DNA of 49,912 bases from a virus. The stretch lies in IMG/VR virus record IMGVR_UViG_3300020060_000012, positions 1 to 49,912 of that record. The stretch is one strand, 5' to 3'. The stretch's first letter is position 1. Every line of letters starts with the position of its first letter. The notes beneath the pieces were generated by a model that saw only the letters and a list, made by a program, of their open reading frames with translations, was not told the DNA's origin and ran no database searches. Both the position numbers and the translations under genes were made by a program. Shown here piece after piece: positions 28,446-36,607 of this stretch.

Positions 28446-29465
28446 ATGAGAATCGCATTTGACCAAGCCGCACTCGCCCGCCGATATGGCGTCCACTTTA
28501 TGGCCAGCCTTGGCCGTGAAGCCACGGGCCTGAAGCTCATTGACACCGATTTGGCGATGGATGCGCAACCGCAACTGGTGACCGCTGCCAACGCTGGTGT
28601 GCCCGCGCTGTTCACCACGTTTGTGGACCCCGCAATCATTCAGATTGTGTTGGAGCCCCTGAACGCGGCTGAATTCTACGATGAAACCAAGAAGGGTTCG
28701 TGGGTCAGCGATACGGCGATGTTCATTACCGCAGAGCGCGGCGGCTACGTGTCCACATACGGTGACTTCAGCCAGGCGGGCCGTGTCACTTCGAACATCA
28801 ACTACCCGCAGCGTCAGAGCTACCACTATCAGACGTTCACCGAATACGGCGAGCGCGAGATTGAGCGGGAAGCGGAAGGCCGTGTGGATTGGGTCAACCA
28901 ACTCAACCAGTCTTCGCTGCGCGTCATGATGGAATTTCAAAATGACTCTTACCTGTTCGGCATTGCCGGGCTGCAAAACTACGGTGGTGTGAATGACCCC
29001 GCGTTGTCAGCGCCCATTGCGCCGACGTTGAATTGGACCACGCAGACGGACCCGCTGGTTATTTACAACGACATTCTGCGCCTGGTGCGATTGCTCATTA
29101 CGCAGTCCAACGGCATTCTGAATGCGAAGAGCGAAATGCGCATGGGTCTGTCGCCCACCAACGCGTTGAACTTGAACAAATCTAACAGCACCAACTTGAA
29201 CGTGCTGACGCAAATCAAGACCAACTTCCCCAACCTCACCATCTACACCATTCCGCAGTTCTCCGCTGTGAATGCAGGCGGCGAATTGGTGCAGTTGTAC
29301 GCGCCGATGGTTCGGGGACAGCGCACCGTGCAGTGCGCATTCACTGAGAAGATGCGCAGCCACGCGGTGGTCACCAAGTCTTCTTCGTGGGAACAGAAGA
29401 AGAGCGGCGGCACTTGGGGCACGATTTTCTATCGGCCCGTTTTCGTGGTGCAGATGGTCGGATAA
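28446..29465 (+). CDS. Major capsid protein (DUF2184-type)
   Basis: 339 residues, start supported by AGGAA upstream of ATG 28446. The sequence has the DUF2184 pattern: FDQAALARRYGVHFMASLGR, LVTAANAGVPALFTTFVDP, ERGGYVSTYGDFSQAGRVTS, NYPQRQSYHYQTFTEYGERE, WVNQLNQSSLRVMMEFQNDS and RSHAVVTKSSSWEQKKSGGT WGT. These proteins adopt the HK97 fold and are the main shell subunit of several small myoviruses and siphoviruses. Flanked on both sides by paralogous decoration-type genes. Confidence 0.88.
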   Translation: MRIAFDQAALARRYGVHFMASLGREATGLKLIDTDLAMDAQPQLVTAANAGVPALFTTFVDPAIIQIVLEPLNAAEFYDETKKGSWVSDTAMFITAERGGYVSTYGDFSQAGRVTSNINYPQRQSYHYQTFTEYGEREIEREAEGRVDWVNQLNQSSLRVMMEFQNDSYLFGIAGLQNYGGVNDPALSAPIAPTLNWTTQTDPLVIYNDILRLVRLLITQSNGILNAKSEMRMGLSPTNALNLNKSNSTNLNVLTQIKTNFPNLTIYTIPQFSAVNAGGELVQLYAPMVRGQRTVQCAFTEKMRSHAVVTKSSSWEQKKSGGTWGTIFYRPVFVVQMVG

Positions 29466-29479
29466 TCGACCACCCCGCC

Positions 29480-30016
29480 ATGTTTGGAAACCAACGCGCC
29501 CTCAATACGCAAGTATTCGAGGGCGCTTTCGCATCACTCCCCCGCTACATCAACGGCCAGCCGCGTATGCCCTCCGCGCCCGCTGGCCCGGGCGGCTACG
29601 TCGGACAAGCTGGTGGCACGATTGCCGCGCGCTTCGGGTGGGGCAACAACGCTGCCCACACTGTGGCGAACACGCGCACCAGCGCGCAAGACCAGCTTGG
29701 TGTGGTAGTGCCGCTGTTCTCCGGGTACGGCGCTGGCGTTGTCGGCTTCGGTCATTCCTGGCAATTCTATGACCCCGCGGTGCGCGCGTTCCGCATCCGC
29801 CAAGGGCTGCCTGTAACGCTCATGGCCAAGGGTGACTTCTGGCTGCGCTTCGCTGGCGGGGCCTATACTGGTATGCCCGTGTACGCCTCCCTGGTTGACG
29901 GCAGCGCCATTGCAGGCGAGACTACCGGCGCAGAGCTTACCCCGTGGTTCGTGTGCAGCAATGCTCCGGGTTGCGGGCTGGCGATGGTTTCTACTAACGC
30001 GCATTTCGGGGCCTAA
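29480..30016 (+). CDS. Second decoration-type protein, paralogue of 27479-28405
   Basis: 178 residues from ATG 29480. It aligns by eye with the flanks of the protein at 27479-28405: GLPVTLMAKGDFWLRFAGGA against [40 protein letters not shown] against [11 protein letters not shown], and FVCSNAPGCGLAMVS against [16 protein letters not shown]. It lacks the inserted beta-repeats. It comes right after the major capsid gene. Probably binds the capsid surface or forms penton-associated structures; which of the two paralogues is the true cement protein cannot be told. Confidence 0.72.
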   Translation: MFGNQRALNTQVFEGAFASLPRYINGQPRMPSAPAGPGGYVGQAGGTIAARFGWGNNAAHTVANTRTSAQDQLGVVVPLFSGYGAGVVGFGHSWQFYDPAVRAFRIRQGLPVTLMAKGDFWLRFAGGAYTGMPVYASLVDGSAIAGETTGAELTPWFVCSNAPGCGLAMVSTNAHFGA

Positions 30017-30058
30017 CACTCGATAGAGCGCATCAACAATTGTTATGGAGAATTGACG

Positions 30059-30514
30059 ATGGAACTTATCAGAATTGGTTGCAAACTCCCCCACGGCCTG
30101 TGGCTCGAAATTGGAGTGGAACACACGGAAGGTGCATGGGGTGGTGTGGTCAACGGACCGAAGTACGCCAAGGTGCTGTTGAATGGCACGCATGCCGAGT
30201 GGATGAAGCGAGTTCCGACTATTCAGCCGGTGGCATCGTTGAACCCGGAGCCGGGCTTGACGGACATCCCCAAAGACGTTTGGGATGCGTGGATTGCTGA
30301 AGGTGGTATGGGGTTCCGACATCCCGCGCGCCTCAACAACCTGATTTTTGTGGTGCCGAAGGGCAAAGAAGATGCGAAGGCAATATTGCAGGCCGTCGAG
30401 TCTTTGCGGTCAGGCTTTGAGCCGTTGGACCCAAACAAACTGCCGGAACTGATTGAAGAAGCCCCGGTTGAAGGGCGCCCACAGCTTGGCACCAGGCCGG
30501 TGCGTCGAGACTAA
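30059..30514 (+). CDS. Unrecognised head-region protein (151 aa)
   Basis: 151 residues; ATG 30059 is favoured because GGAG ends eight bases before it, although TTG 30053 is in frame. The sequence MELIRIGCKLPHGLWLEIGV then HTEGAWGGVVNGPKYAKVLL, IPKDVWDAWIAEGGMGFRHP suggests a beta-rich first half and a helical second half. Its position between capsid and DUF4054 connector genes suggests a minor virion or assembly protein. In some phages this position holds an unnamed 100-150 residue protein of similar look. Confidence 0.66.
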   Translation: MELIRIGCKLPHGLWLEIGVEHTEGAWGGVVNGPKYAKVLLNGTHAEWMKRVPTIQPVASLNPEPGLTDIPKDVWDAWIAEGGMGFRHPARLNNLIFVVPKGKEDAKAILQAVESLRSGFEPLDPNKLPELIEEAPVEGRPQLGTRPVRRD

Positions 30515-30517
30515 GCC

Positions 30518-31000
30518 ATGCCAGTAGTAGCCTGCACCAACACCCCACCCGTCCATGGCGTTGTCACCTTTGACCCCGCCGCGTTCGTGGTTGATTACCC
30601 GGAATTTACGGGCATTGCTGCCGGGGTGTTGGGCAGGAATTTCACGCGGGCCACGCTGCAACTGAATAATAGTTGTGGCTCGCTGGTGCAGAACGCCACG
30701 CAGCGCGAGTTGCTTTTGGAATTGCTGGTGGCGCATATCACCTTTTTGAACCAAGGGACCAATGACGGTGCGGGTAACGTTAATCCCCCACCGGGGGTGG
30801 TCGGTCGCATAAACGCTGCCACGGAAGGCAGCGTGAGTGTGGCGGCAGAATACAACGCACCCGCGAACGCCAACCAGGCGTACTACATTCAGACCAAATA
30901 CGGTGCCGAATTTTGGACCGACACCGCGCGCTTCCGCACGATGCGATACATCGGCCCGCAGAATGATGGACCCATAGGCCCAATCTTTAGAGGGTTCTAG
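30518..31000 (+). CDS. Head-tail connector (DUF4054-type)
   Basis: 160 residues starting three bases after the previous stop. VVTFDPAAFVVDYPEFTGIA with NFTRATLQLNNSCGSLVQNA, RELLLELLVAHITFLNQG, and the C-terminal YYIQTKYGAEFWTDTARFRT MRYIG is the DUF4054 pattern. Members are head-completion adaptors that sit between portal and tail. The helical bundle plus C-terminal extension fits a gp6-like adaptor ring. Followed two bases later by the tail-completion gene. Confidence 0.8.
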   Translation: MPVVACTNTPPVHGVVTFDPAAFVVDYPEFTGIAAGVLGRNFTRATLQLNNSCGSLVQNATQRELLLELLVAHITFLNQGTNDGAGNVNPPPGVVGRINAATEGSVSVAAEYNAPANANQAYYIQTKYGAEFWTDTARFRTMRYIGPQNDGPIGPIFRGF

Positions 31001-31002
31001 CC

Positions 31003-31572
31003 ATGGCCAAGGTCACCGGCAGGGTGACGGGTGGTAAACGTGCCATCAAGGTGTTGGAGCACATCGGCCGCAACGTCCGCAAAGGCAAGTTTGTGAAGGT
31101 CGGCCATCTCGAAACTAAAGACAGCGGCCACCGCGCGACCTACCCGGAATCTGATGTATCCATTGCGCAGGTTGCAGCGTGGGCAGAATTCGGCACCACC
31201 ACAGAACCCGCCCGCCCGACGTTCCAGCCAATGATTTCCAAGAATTCCCCGCAGTGGGGAAAACAAATGGGTGTGGCGCTGAAGCTATTCGACTATGATT
31301 CAGCCAAGGCGCTTGACCTTATGGGACAGCGCATGACGGATGAACTGGTGGAATCCATCGTGGAAACCGGCCAGACCTCTCTGAGTGAAGTGACCTTGAT
31401 GCTACGCAAAATGAAAGATGACGACAGCAGCTTGATAGTGACCGGCCGCACCGTGGCAGAAGCGCGGGCGCGCGTCGCCGCGGGTGAGAAAGGCGCGACG
31501 GGCACGCGGGCCAAGCCGTTGATGGACACAGGCGTGTTGCAGCGGAATCCAGCGTGGAAGGTTGAAGCGTAA
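31003..31572 (+). CDS. Tail-completion/neck protein (HK97 gp10-like)
   Basis: 189 residues. MAKVTGRVTGGKRAIKVLEH, FVKVGHLETKDSGHRATYPE, SIAQVAAWAEFGTTTEPARP TFQPMI and a C-terminal MDTGVLQRNPAWKVEA follow the gp10-like plan of a domain with a conserved EFGT..IP.RPFL motif and a final T-G-x-L segment. These proteins join the tail to the connector. The middle (about 110-165) is helical. Ends TAATG into the next gene. Confidence 0.75.
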   Translation: MAKVTGRVTGGKRAIKVLEHIGRNVRKGKFVKVGHLETKDSGHRATYPESDVSIAQVAAWAEFGTTTEPARPTFQPMISKNSPQWGKQMGVALKLFDYDSAKALDLMGQRMTDELVESIVETGQTSLSEVTLMLRKMKDDDSSLIVTGRTVAEARARVAAGEKGATGTRAKPLMDTGVLQRNPAWKVEA

Positions 31573-31961
31573 TGGGCATCAATATGCACGCCACCGTTCG
31601 CGGCGCCATCACGTCGGTCAACAATGACATTGCGGCGATGTTCCAAGCCAGCACTGGAAACACACCCAATGCGACGGGTAAACAGACGCCCTCCTACGCC
31701 ACGGCGGTGCCGGTAAAAATTCAATCGCAACCGCTTAAATACAGCGATTTGCAGCACATCAACAACATGAATTTAACGGGCGTGTTCCGCAGCATACACA
31801 TGTACGGGAACACCCAAGGGGTGGTGCGCCCGACGCAGCAAGGCGGTGACCTGCTGACCTTCAAGCAATCGCCCGGTGTGGCCACACAGACCTGGCTGGT
31901 GATATCGGTGATGGAGACGTGGGCCGAATGGTCAAGGGTGCTGGTATGCCTTCAACGGTAA
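31572..31961 (+). CDS. Neck or tail-completion protein (129 aa)
   Basis: 129 residues, ATG sharing a base with the previous stop (TAATG). Sequence MGINMHATVRGAITSVNNDI then PSYATAVPVKIQSQPLKYSD LQHI, GVFRSIHMYGNTQGVVRPTQ and QTWLVISVMETWAEWSRVLV. The beta-rich middle and WLV...E.W segment are similar to small neck proteins at this place in myovirus gene order. I cannot name a family with certainty. Overlaps the next gene in another frame. Confidence 0.65.
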   Translation: MGINMHATVRGAITSVNNDIAAMFQASTGNTPNATGKQTPSYATAVPVKIQSQPLKYSDLQHINNMNLTGVFRSIHMYGNTQGVVRPTQQGGDLLTFKQSPGVATQTWLVISVMETWAEWSRVLVCLQR

Positions 31962-32500
31962 GCCCAACGGCCGATGACGTGTACACCGCGGTGGGCGCCT
32001 TCATCGCGGCACAGCTTGGCCTGGTTGCGGGCGTGACCGTGGTGCAAGGATATGGCAACCGTGTGGCCATGCCGAATGCTCCCTTTGTGTTGATGACCGA
32101 CATCAGTAAGAAGCGCTTGGGTACCAACTCGATATCGTGGCAGAACCCGCAGCCCGACGCGGTGCCGCCCGTGCCCTTCCCTACGAATATCAGCTATACG
32201 CAGCCGCAACAAATGACGATGCAGCTTGATTGCTACAGCCCGGCTGCGTCAGAGTGGTCTGACATTTTGACCACGCTGCTGCGTTCCAGCGTCGGCTGTG
32301 ACGCCCTTGCCCCGACCTGCCAACCGCTCTATGCGGATGACCCGGCCCGGATTCCGCTGGCGAACGGTGAAGACCAGTATGAAGACCGGTGGAAAGTTAC
32401 CTTGCAATTGCAATATAATCCGGTGGTGGTGACTCCGCAGCAGTTTGCTGATACGCTCGCAGTCACGTTGATTGAAGTCGATGCCACGTACCCGCCCTAG
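31928..32500 (+). CDS. Tail terminator/neck protein (LIC_12616 or gp12-like)
   Basis: About 190 residues. The pattern GYGNRVAMPNAPFVLMTDIS with LGTNSISW, QQMTMQLDCYSPAASEWSDI LTTLLRSS, PLYADDPARIPLANGEDQYE DRWKVTLQLQYNPVVVTPQQ is that of phage neck-terminator proteins related to LIC_12616. They cap the tail tube and contact the connector. Starts at 31919 (GTG), 31928 and 31946 are all in frame; GGAGAC 11-14 bases before 31928 makes it my choice. Followed by the sheath gene. Confidence 0.72.
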   Translation: MVKGAGMPSTVSPTADDVYTAVGAFIAAQLGLVAGVTVVQGYGNRVAMPNAPFVLMTDISKKRLGTNSISWQNPQPDAVPPVPFPTNISYTQPQQMTMQLDCYSPAASEWSDILTTLLRSSVGCDALAPTCQPLYADDPARIPLANGEDQYEDRWKVTLQLQYNPVVVTPQQFADTLAVTLIEVDATYPP

Positions 32501-32511
32501 GAATTTGACCC

Positions 32512-34032
32512 ATGCCTAATTCTATTCCCGCTAAAGCCCTTGTGGCAGTCCAACCCGGTGTGTTGTCTCCTGGTGGCACTCCGCTGGCGCTCAACAGCGT
32601 ATTCCTGACAAGCGACCCATCAATTCCGATTGGCACGGTGCAGGCTTTCCCAAGCGCGCAGGCCGTCTCAAATTGGTTCGGAGCGCAAGCCCCTGAAACC
32701 TTGTTGGCCAACATCTACTTTGGTGGCACGAACATTTCCACGAAGATTCCGGGCGTGCTCTATTTCGCGCAGTACAACGCGGCAGCGGTTGCCGGATACC
32801 TGCGCAGCGCCCCGCTTGGCCTCACGCTGTCGCAAGTCCAAGCGCTATCTGGCAGCCTCACGCTGTCGATTGACGGTGTGTCCACGGTGTCTGCGGCCAT
32901 CAACCTTTCCAGCGCCACCAGCTTCAGCAACGCGGCGGCATTGATTCAGACCGGGTTGCAGGCGGGTACGCCCACCAACACGGCCACAGTGACTTATGAC
33001 GCGCTCCGCGGTGCGTTTGTGGTCACATCCCCGACCACGGGCGCTGCGAGCGCCATCGGCTTTGCCGCAGTCAGCACGCTGGCCACCGGCCTGAAGCTGA
33101 CCAGCGCGGCGGGCGCGGTGACTTCGGCGGGCGCCGTCACGGCTGTCCCTGCCACTCTGATGAACGCCATAACGGGCGCGCAACAGAATTGGGTTGTGTT
33201 CATGACGGTGACCGAAGTGGATTTGGCCCACAAAGAGCTTTTCGCCGCGTGGGTACAGACCACGAACAAGCGATATGTCTACGCGTGCCAAGACTCGGAT
33301 GCGTCGCCCACCACCAACCCGAACGCCACCGGCAGCTTCGGCAATATCGTCCGGGCTGCGGCTCAAGACGGCATTGAAGTGATTTATGACAACGCGGCGG
33401 GCGGTGCAGTGCCGGGCTCCATAGCGGCCTTCTTCTGCGCCTACGCGGCCTCCATCAATCTGACGGCCACCAACGGCAACACTACTGCGGCCTTCCGCGG
33501 CCAGGCCGGTTTGATTCCACAGGTTGTCGATGAAACCACCTATGACAACCTGATAGCCAACGGGTACAACTGCTACGCCAGTTTCGCTACCAGCACGCAG
33601 CAATTTCAGGAATACCAGCCGGGCAGCATTTCTGGTGAATTCTTGTGGGCCAACGCCTACTTGAACCAAGTTTATCTCAACAGCCAGTTGCAGCAAGCGG
33701 GCATGAATCTGTTGCAGCAAATCCCCGCGCTGCCGTATGCGACGCGCGGCCAAAATTTGATACGCGCGGCCTTCGCGGACCCCATCAACGCTGGCTTGGA
33801 TTTCGGCAGCATCGTTGCCGGTGTCACCCTGTCTTCGGCACAGATTGCCGAAGTGAACAACGCGGCCGGTGTGAATATCGCCACCACGTTGCAGCAGGTT
33901 GGCTGGTACCTGCAAATACTCCCCGCGGCGCCGAATGTGCGCACCGCGCGAGGCAGCCCGCCCATGACGTTCTGGTACACGGACGGCGGCAGCGTTCAAT
34001 CACTTGACCTTGCGTCAATAGACGTTCAATAG
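32512..34032 (+). CDS. Contractile tail sheath protein (DUF3383-type)
   Basis: 506 residues. The N-terminal part (AKALVAVQPGVLSPGGTPLA, FPSAQAVSNWFGAQAPE, GVLYFAQYNAAAVAGYLRSA) and the large core (ITGAQQNWVVFMTVTEVDLA HKELFAAWV, YVYACQDSD, FFCAYAASINLTATNGNTT, FRGQAGLIPQVVDETTYDNL IANGYNCYAS, YLNQVYLNSQLQQAGMNLL) match DUF3383 sheath proteins. Presence of a sheath shows a contractile tail. It has a Ser/Thr/Ala-rich inserted domain at about residues 105-225 that probably decorates the sheath. Followed by the tube gene. Confidence 0.87.
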   Translation: MPNSIPAKALVAVQPGVLSPGGTPLALNSVFLTSDPSIPIGTVQAFPSAQAVSNWFGAQAPETLLANIYFGGTNISTKIPGVLYFAQYNAAAVAGYLRSAPLGLTLSQVQALSGSLTLSIDGVSTVSAAINLSSATSFSNAAALIQTGLQAGTPTNTATVTYDALRGAFVVTSPTTGAASAIGFAAVSTLATGLKLTSAAGAVTSAGAVTAVPATLMNAITGAQQNWVVFMTVTEVDLAHKELFAAWVQTTNKRYVYACQDSDASPTTNPNATGSFGNIVRAAAQDGIEVIYDNAAGGAVPGSIAAFFCAYAASINLTATNGNTTAAFRGQAGLIPQVVDETTYDNLIANGYNCYASFATSTQQFQEYQPGSISGEFLWANAYLNQVYLNSQLQQAGMNLLQQIPALPYATRGQNLIRAAFADPINAGLDFGSIVAGVTLSSAQIAEVNNAAGVNIATTLQQVGWYLQILPAAPNVRTARGSPPMTFWYTDGGSVQSLDLASIDVQ

Positions 34033-34044
34033 GAGCTTTGACCC

Positions 34045-34476
34045 ATGGCCACGATTACAGCCGCCAATAGCGAATTCATCCTTACCATTCCGCTGGTGTT
34101 TGCGGTGCCGCAGCCGCTTGACCGCTTCGCGACGGATGACGCGTTTGACACCGAAGATGTCAGCCCTACGGAAGCCAAGATTGGTGTGGACGCGCAAATG
34201 TCCGCGGGCTTCACTCCGTTCCTGACAAAGCAGATGATTCATTTGCAGGCCGACAGCGACGCCATTTTTGTCTTCGACAACTGGCTACAGGCCATGGAGC
34301 AAGTGCGCGAAGTATTCTTCGCCAACGGCTCCATCATCCTGCCCGCGGTGGGGAAGATTATAACCCTGACCAAAGGCACCTTGACGCGAGCCAAGAAGCT
34401 GCCCGATGTCAAGAAGCTGCTGGAACCACAGTCCTATGAAATCACGTGGCAAAAAGTCGTTGTGGCGTTCCAGTAA
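34045..34476 (+). CDS. Tail tube-like protein (143 aa)
   Basis: 143 residues directly after the sheath gene, the usual tube position. The sequence LTIPLVFAVPQPLDRFATDD AFDTEDVSPTEAKIGVDAQM SAGF, QMIHLQADSDAIFVFDNWLQ and GKIITLTKGTLTRAKKLPDV KK fits the beta-sandwich tube subunits of small myoviruses. Length agrees with the family. It is immediately followed (no gap) by the tail chaperone gene. Confidence 0.72.
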   Translation: MATITAANSEFILTIPLVFAVPQPLDRFATDDAFDTEDVSPTEAKIGVDAQMSAGFTPFLTKQMIHLQADSDAIFVFDNWLQAMEQVREVFFANGSIILPAVGKIITLTKGTLTRAKKLPDVKKLLEPQSYEITWQKVVVAFQ

Positions 34477-34905
34477 ATGCGCCTGTCAGAACGGCTGACG
34501 ATTCCGGGTGTGCGCTCCGAAGCGCACGGTGAAAGAGACAACGGCAAGACCTTTGTGCTGACGGAGATGGACGCATACAGCGGCCAGCGTTGGGCCACAC
34601 GGGCGTTGCAGGCATTGGGCTCCGGTGGCATCCACATCGACGCAGACAGCCTCAAGGGCGGCTTTGCGGCGCTGGCGGGCATTGCCTTTGTCGGTCTGCT
34701 TCGAGCCAACACGGATGTTATACAGGGCTTGCTTGATGAAATGCTGACGTGTGCCAAGTATGAGCATGACCCGGCACTGCCGCTGCAATCCATCACACCG
34801 GGCATCAAGTGCCCCGTGGAAGAAATCAAAACGTTTTATCTTCTACAGCGGGCGTTGTTCACCCTTCACACGGGTTTTTCGCTGCCCGCGGCCATCCCGA
34901 CCTAG
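34477..34905 (+). CDS. Tail assembly chaperone, zero-frame product
   Basis: 142 residues read in the zero frame from ATG 34477, adjacent to the tube stop. Mostly helical after a beta start (MRLSERLTIPGVRSEAHGER). Its place between tube and tape-measure genes and the overlapping -1 frame mark it as the short tail chaperone (G-like), which binds the tape measure during tail assembly and is absent from the virion. A GGGTTTT heptamer at 34872-34878 lies nine codons before its stop. Confidence 0.8.
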   Translation: MRLSERLTIPGVRSEAHGERDNGKTFVLTEMDAYSGQRWATRALQALGSGGIHIDADSLKGGFAALAGIAFVGLLRANTDVIQGLLDEMLTCAKYEHDPALPLQSITPGIKCPVEEIKTFYLLQRALFTLHTGFSLPAAIPT

Positions 34906-35108
34906 GGGCGGATTTGTTCAAAGCGCGTGCGCGCGGGCTTGTCGATTACGTGAACTTCCCACCGCTGATTGGCATGATTGTCAGCAGTGAACATGCTACC
35001 CTTAATGAGTTGCAAACCGTCTATGGCGTGCGTGATGCCTATGACATTGCGGAACTTATCAGCGTAGACACCCACAATAGGCGCGAGGCGCAGAAGCGGA
35101 CAGAGTAA
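34477..35108 (+). CDS. Tail assembly chaperone, -1 frameshift (GT-like) product
   Basis: Predicted join of 34477-34878 and 34878-35108 by -1 slippage, giving 210 residues. The -1 part continues FAARGHPDLGADLFKARARG and then LVDYVNFPPLIGMIVSSEHA TLNELQTVYGVRDAYDIAEL ISVDTHNRREAQKRTE. This extension has no convincing start of its own near the junction and ends at TAATG, coupled to the tape-measure gene. As in lambda G/GT and P2 E/E+E', the long form probably binds the tube via its extension. Confidence 0.75.
34872..34878 (+). other. -1 ribosomal frameshift slippery heptamer
   Basis: GGGTTTT in the phase G GGT TTT with respect to the zero frame (codons at 34873 and 34876). Both tRNAs re-pair after a one-base slip to GGG TTT. 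It fits the X XXY YYZ rule exactly and is the only such heptamer I find in the overlap of the two frames. Confidence 0.8.
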
Positions 35109-36607
35109 TGGCTACCATCATTGACGCCCTGTTGGTCACGTTCGGCATTGATGCCAGCCAGTACAAGAAAGGCCAGCAGGAGGCCGACAAGTCGCTACAG
35201 GAAACTAAGCGCAAAAACAAACAAGCCACCACGGAAATTGGCAAGCAGTTCGATGACTTGGGCCGCAGCGTGCTGGCCATGTTCCTAGGTTTTGAGGGGG
35301 CCGTGGGCTTCGTCAAATTCCTTGGCGGGCTCAACAAAGGTGAAGCCGACCTAGGCCGCTTCGCTCGCAACATCGGGTTGAGCGTTCACGAAGTCAATAA
35401 ATATGGTTTGGCTGTGGAGTTGGCAGGCGGCAAATCTGAAGATGCCCAAGCTGCGTTCGCTAAGATCACACAGGAATTCTCACAGCAGTCAGTCACCGGG
35501 CAGACCGGCCCGCTGCTGACGTTCCTGCGCGCCCGCGGTGTGGCTATCCTCGATTCCAACAACAAGCTGCGCAACCAGGGTGAAATCCTCGAAGAGCTTG
35601 CCGACAAAACCGCGCAATACGGCCGTGTCTACCAAGCGCAGATGTTTGCCGCTGCCGGATTGAGCGAGGGCGAAATAAATTATTTGACGATGGAAAAGAA
35701 GGCCCGCTTGGATTTAATTGACTTGGCAGAACGCAACAACAAACTGACGCAGGAGAGCACCGAAAAAGCGGCCAAGCTACAAGCACAGTGGCGTGACATC
35801 GGGCAGACCGGCCGGGGTGTAGGGCAAACCATACTTAGCGAAATCGGCACTGCTATGGAAAAGGCAGATAATTGGTTCAAGAAAATTGAAGCCGACAAAC
35901 AGACAAAAGCGGCTGCGGCTCCTGGTGATGCTGCCACCCGCGCACAGCATATCCGCGATATGGAATCTGGTGGCGGCAATCTATGGTCTGATTTTACTAG
36001 GGGAGTTGCCAGCGCTGTCACGCAGGCCAACAAAGCGTATTCGCGTGAGCCCGACCCGGTGCAGAAGGCAGACTTGCTCAAGCACATTGCAGCCACCGAA
36101 GCCGCGTTGGGTATCCCCGGGGGTTTGCTCGCGCGCATCGCACAGCAGGAATCCCATTTTAGGCCCGATATCATCAGCGGCCAAACGAAATCAAGCGCAG
36201 GCGCCGTGGGCCTGATGCAATTGATGCCCAAGTATTTTCCCAACGCTGGCAAAGATCCGGTGGCCGACATAGCCACGGCGGGCGCGGAGCTTAAGCGGCT
36301 TCACGGTGTATTTGGTGATTGGGCCACGGCGGTTGCCGCGTACAACGATGGCCAAGGAAACATCCGCAGCGTGCTGGCAGGCAAGAAGACGTTGCCCGCA
36401 GAGACGGCGGCTTATATGTCACACGTACTCGATGGCCCGACACCAGGCGCGGGCGGTGGCGGCAGCAGCCACAGCATTGATGTGGACGTGGGCCAAATCA
36501 ACATACACCCGCCAGCGGGCGCGAGCCCCGCGGCCATTGCCATGATGGTGCCCGCGGCCATTGAGCGCAAAATGTCCGTGAGCCAAGCGGCATTGGGGCA
36601 ATCATAA
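35108..36607 (+). CDS. Tape measure protein with lytic transglycosylase domain
   Basis: 499 residues, short for a tape measure, implying a tail of roughly 70-80 nm by the usual 1.5 angstrom per residue. The first 280 residues are helical (YKKGQQEADKSLQETKRKNK, FLGGLNKGEADLGRFARNIG). Residues about 330-440 form an SLT domain: GLLARIAQQESHFRPDIISG (catalytic Glu in QES), GAVGLMQLMPKYF, and DWATAVAAYNDGQGNI. It would cut peptidoglycan during DNA entry. The C-terminus is a Gly-rich linker and a beta segment. ATG shares a base with the chaperone stop. Confidence 0.85.
   Translation: MATIIDALLVTFGIDASQYKKGQQEADKSLQETKRKNKQATTEIGKQFDDLGRSVLAMFLGFEGAVGFVKFLGGLNKGEADLGRFARNIGLSVHEVNKYGLAVELAGGKSEDAQAAFAKITQEFSQQSVTGQTGPLLTFLRARGVAILDSNNKLRNQGEILEELADKTAQYGRVYQAQMFAAAGLSEGEINYLTMEKKARLDLIDLAERNNKLTQESTEKAAKLQAQWRDIGQTGRGVGQTILSEIGTAMEKADNWFKKIEADKQTKAAAAPGDAATRAQHIRDMESGGGNLWSDFTRGVASAVTQANKAYSREPDPVQKADLLKHIAATEAALGIPGGLLARIAQQESHFRPDIISGQTKSSAGAVGLMQLMPKYFPNAGKDPVADIATAGAELKRLHGVFGDWATAVAAYNDGQGNIRSVLAGKKTLPAETAAYMSHVLDGPTPGAGGGGSSHSIDVDVGQINIHPPAGASPAAIAMMVPAAIERKMSVSQAALGQS

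Noticed and set aside
32845-33999. Long antisense open frame opposite the tail sheath gene (384 codons)
   Set aside because: It mirrors the codon structure of a well-supported sheath gene in a GC-rich genome; its own sequence is Arg/Gly/His-rich with no domain.
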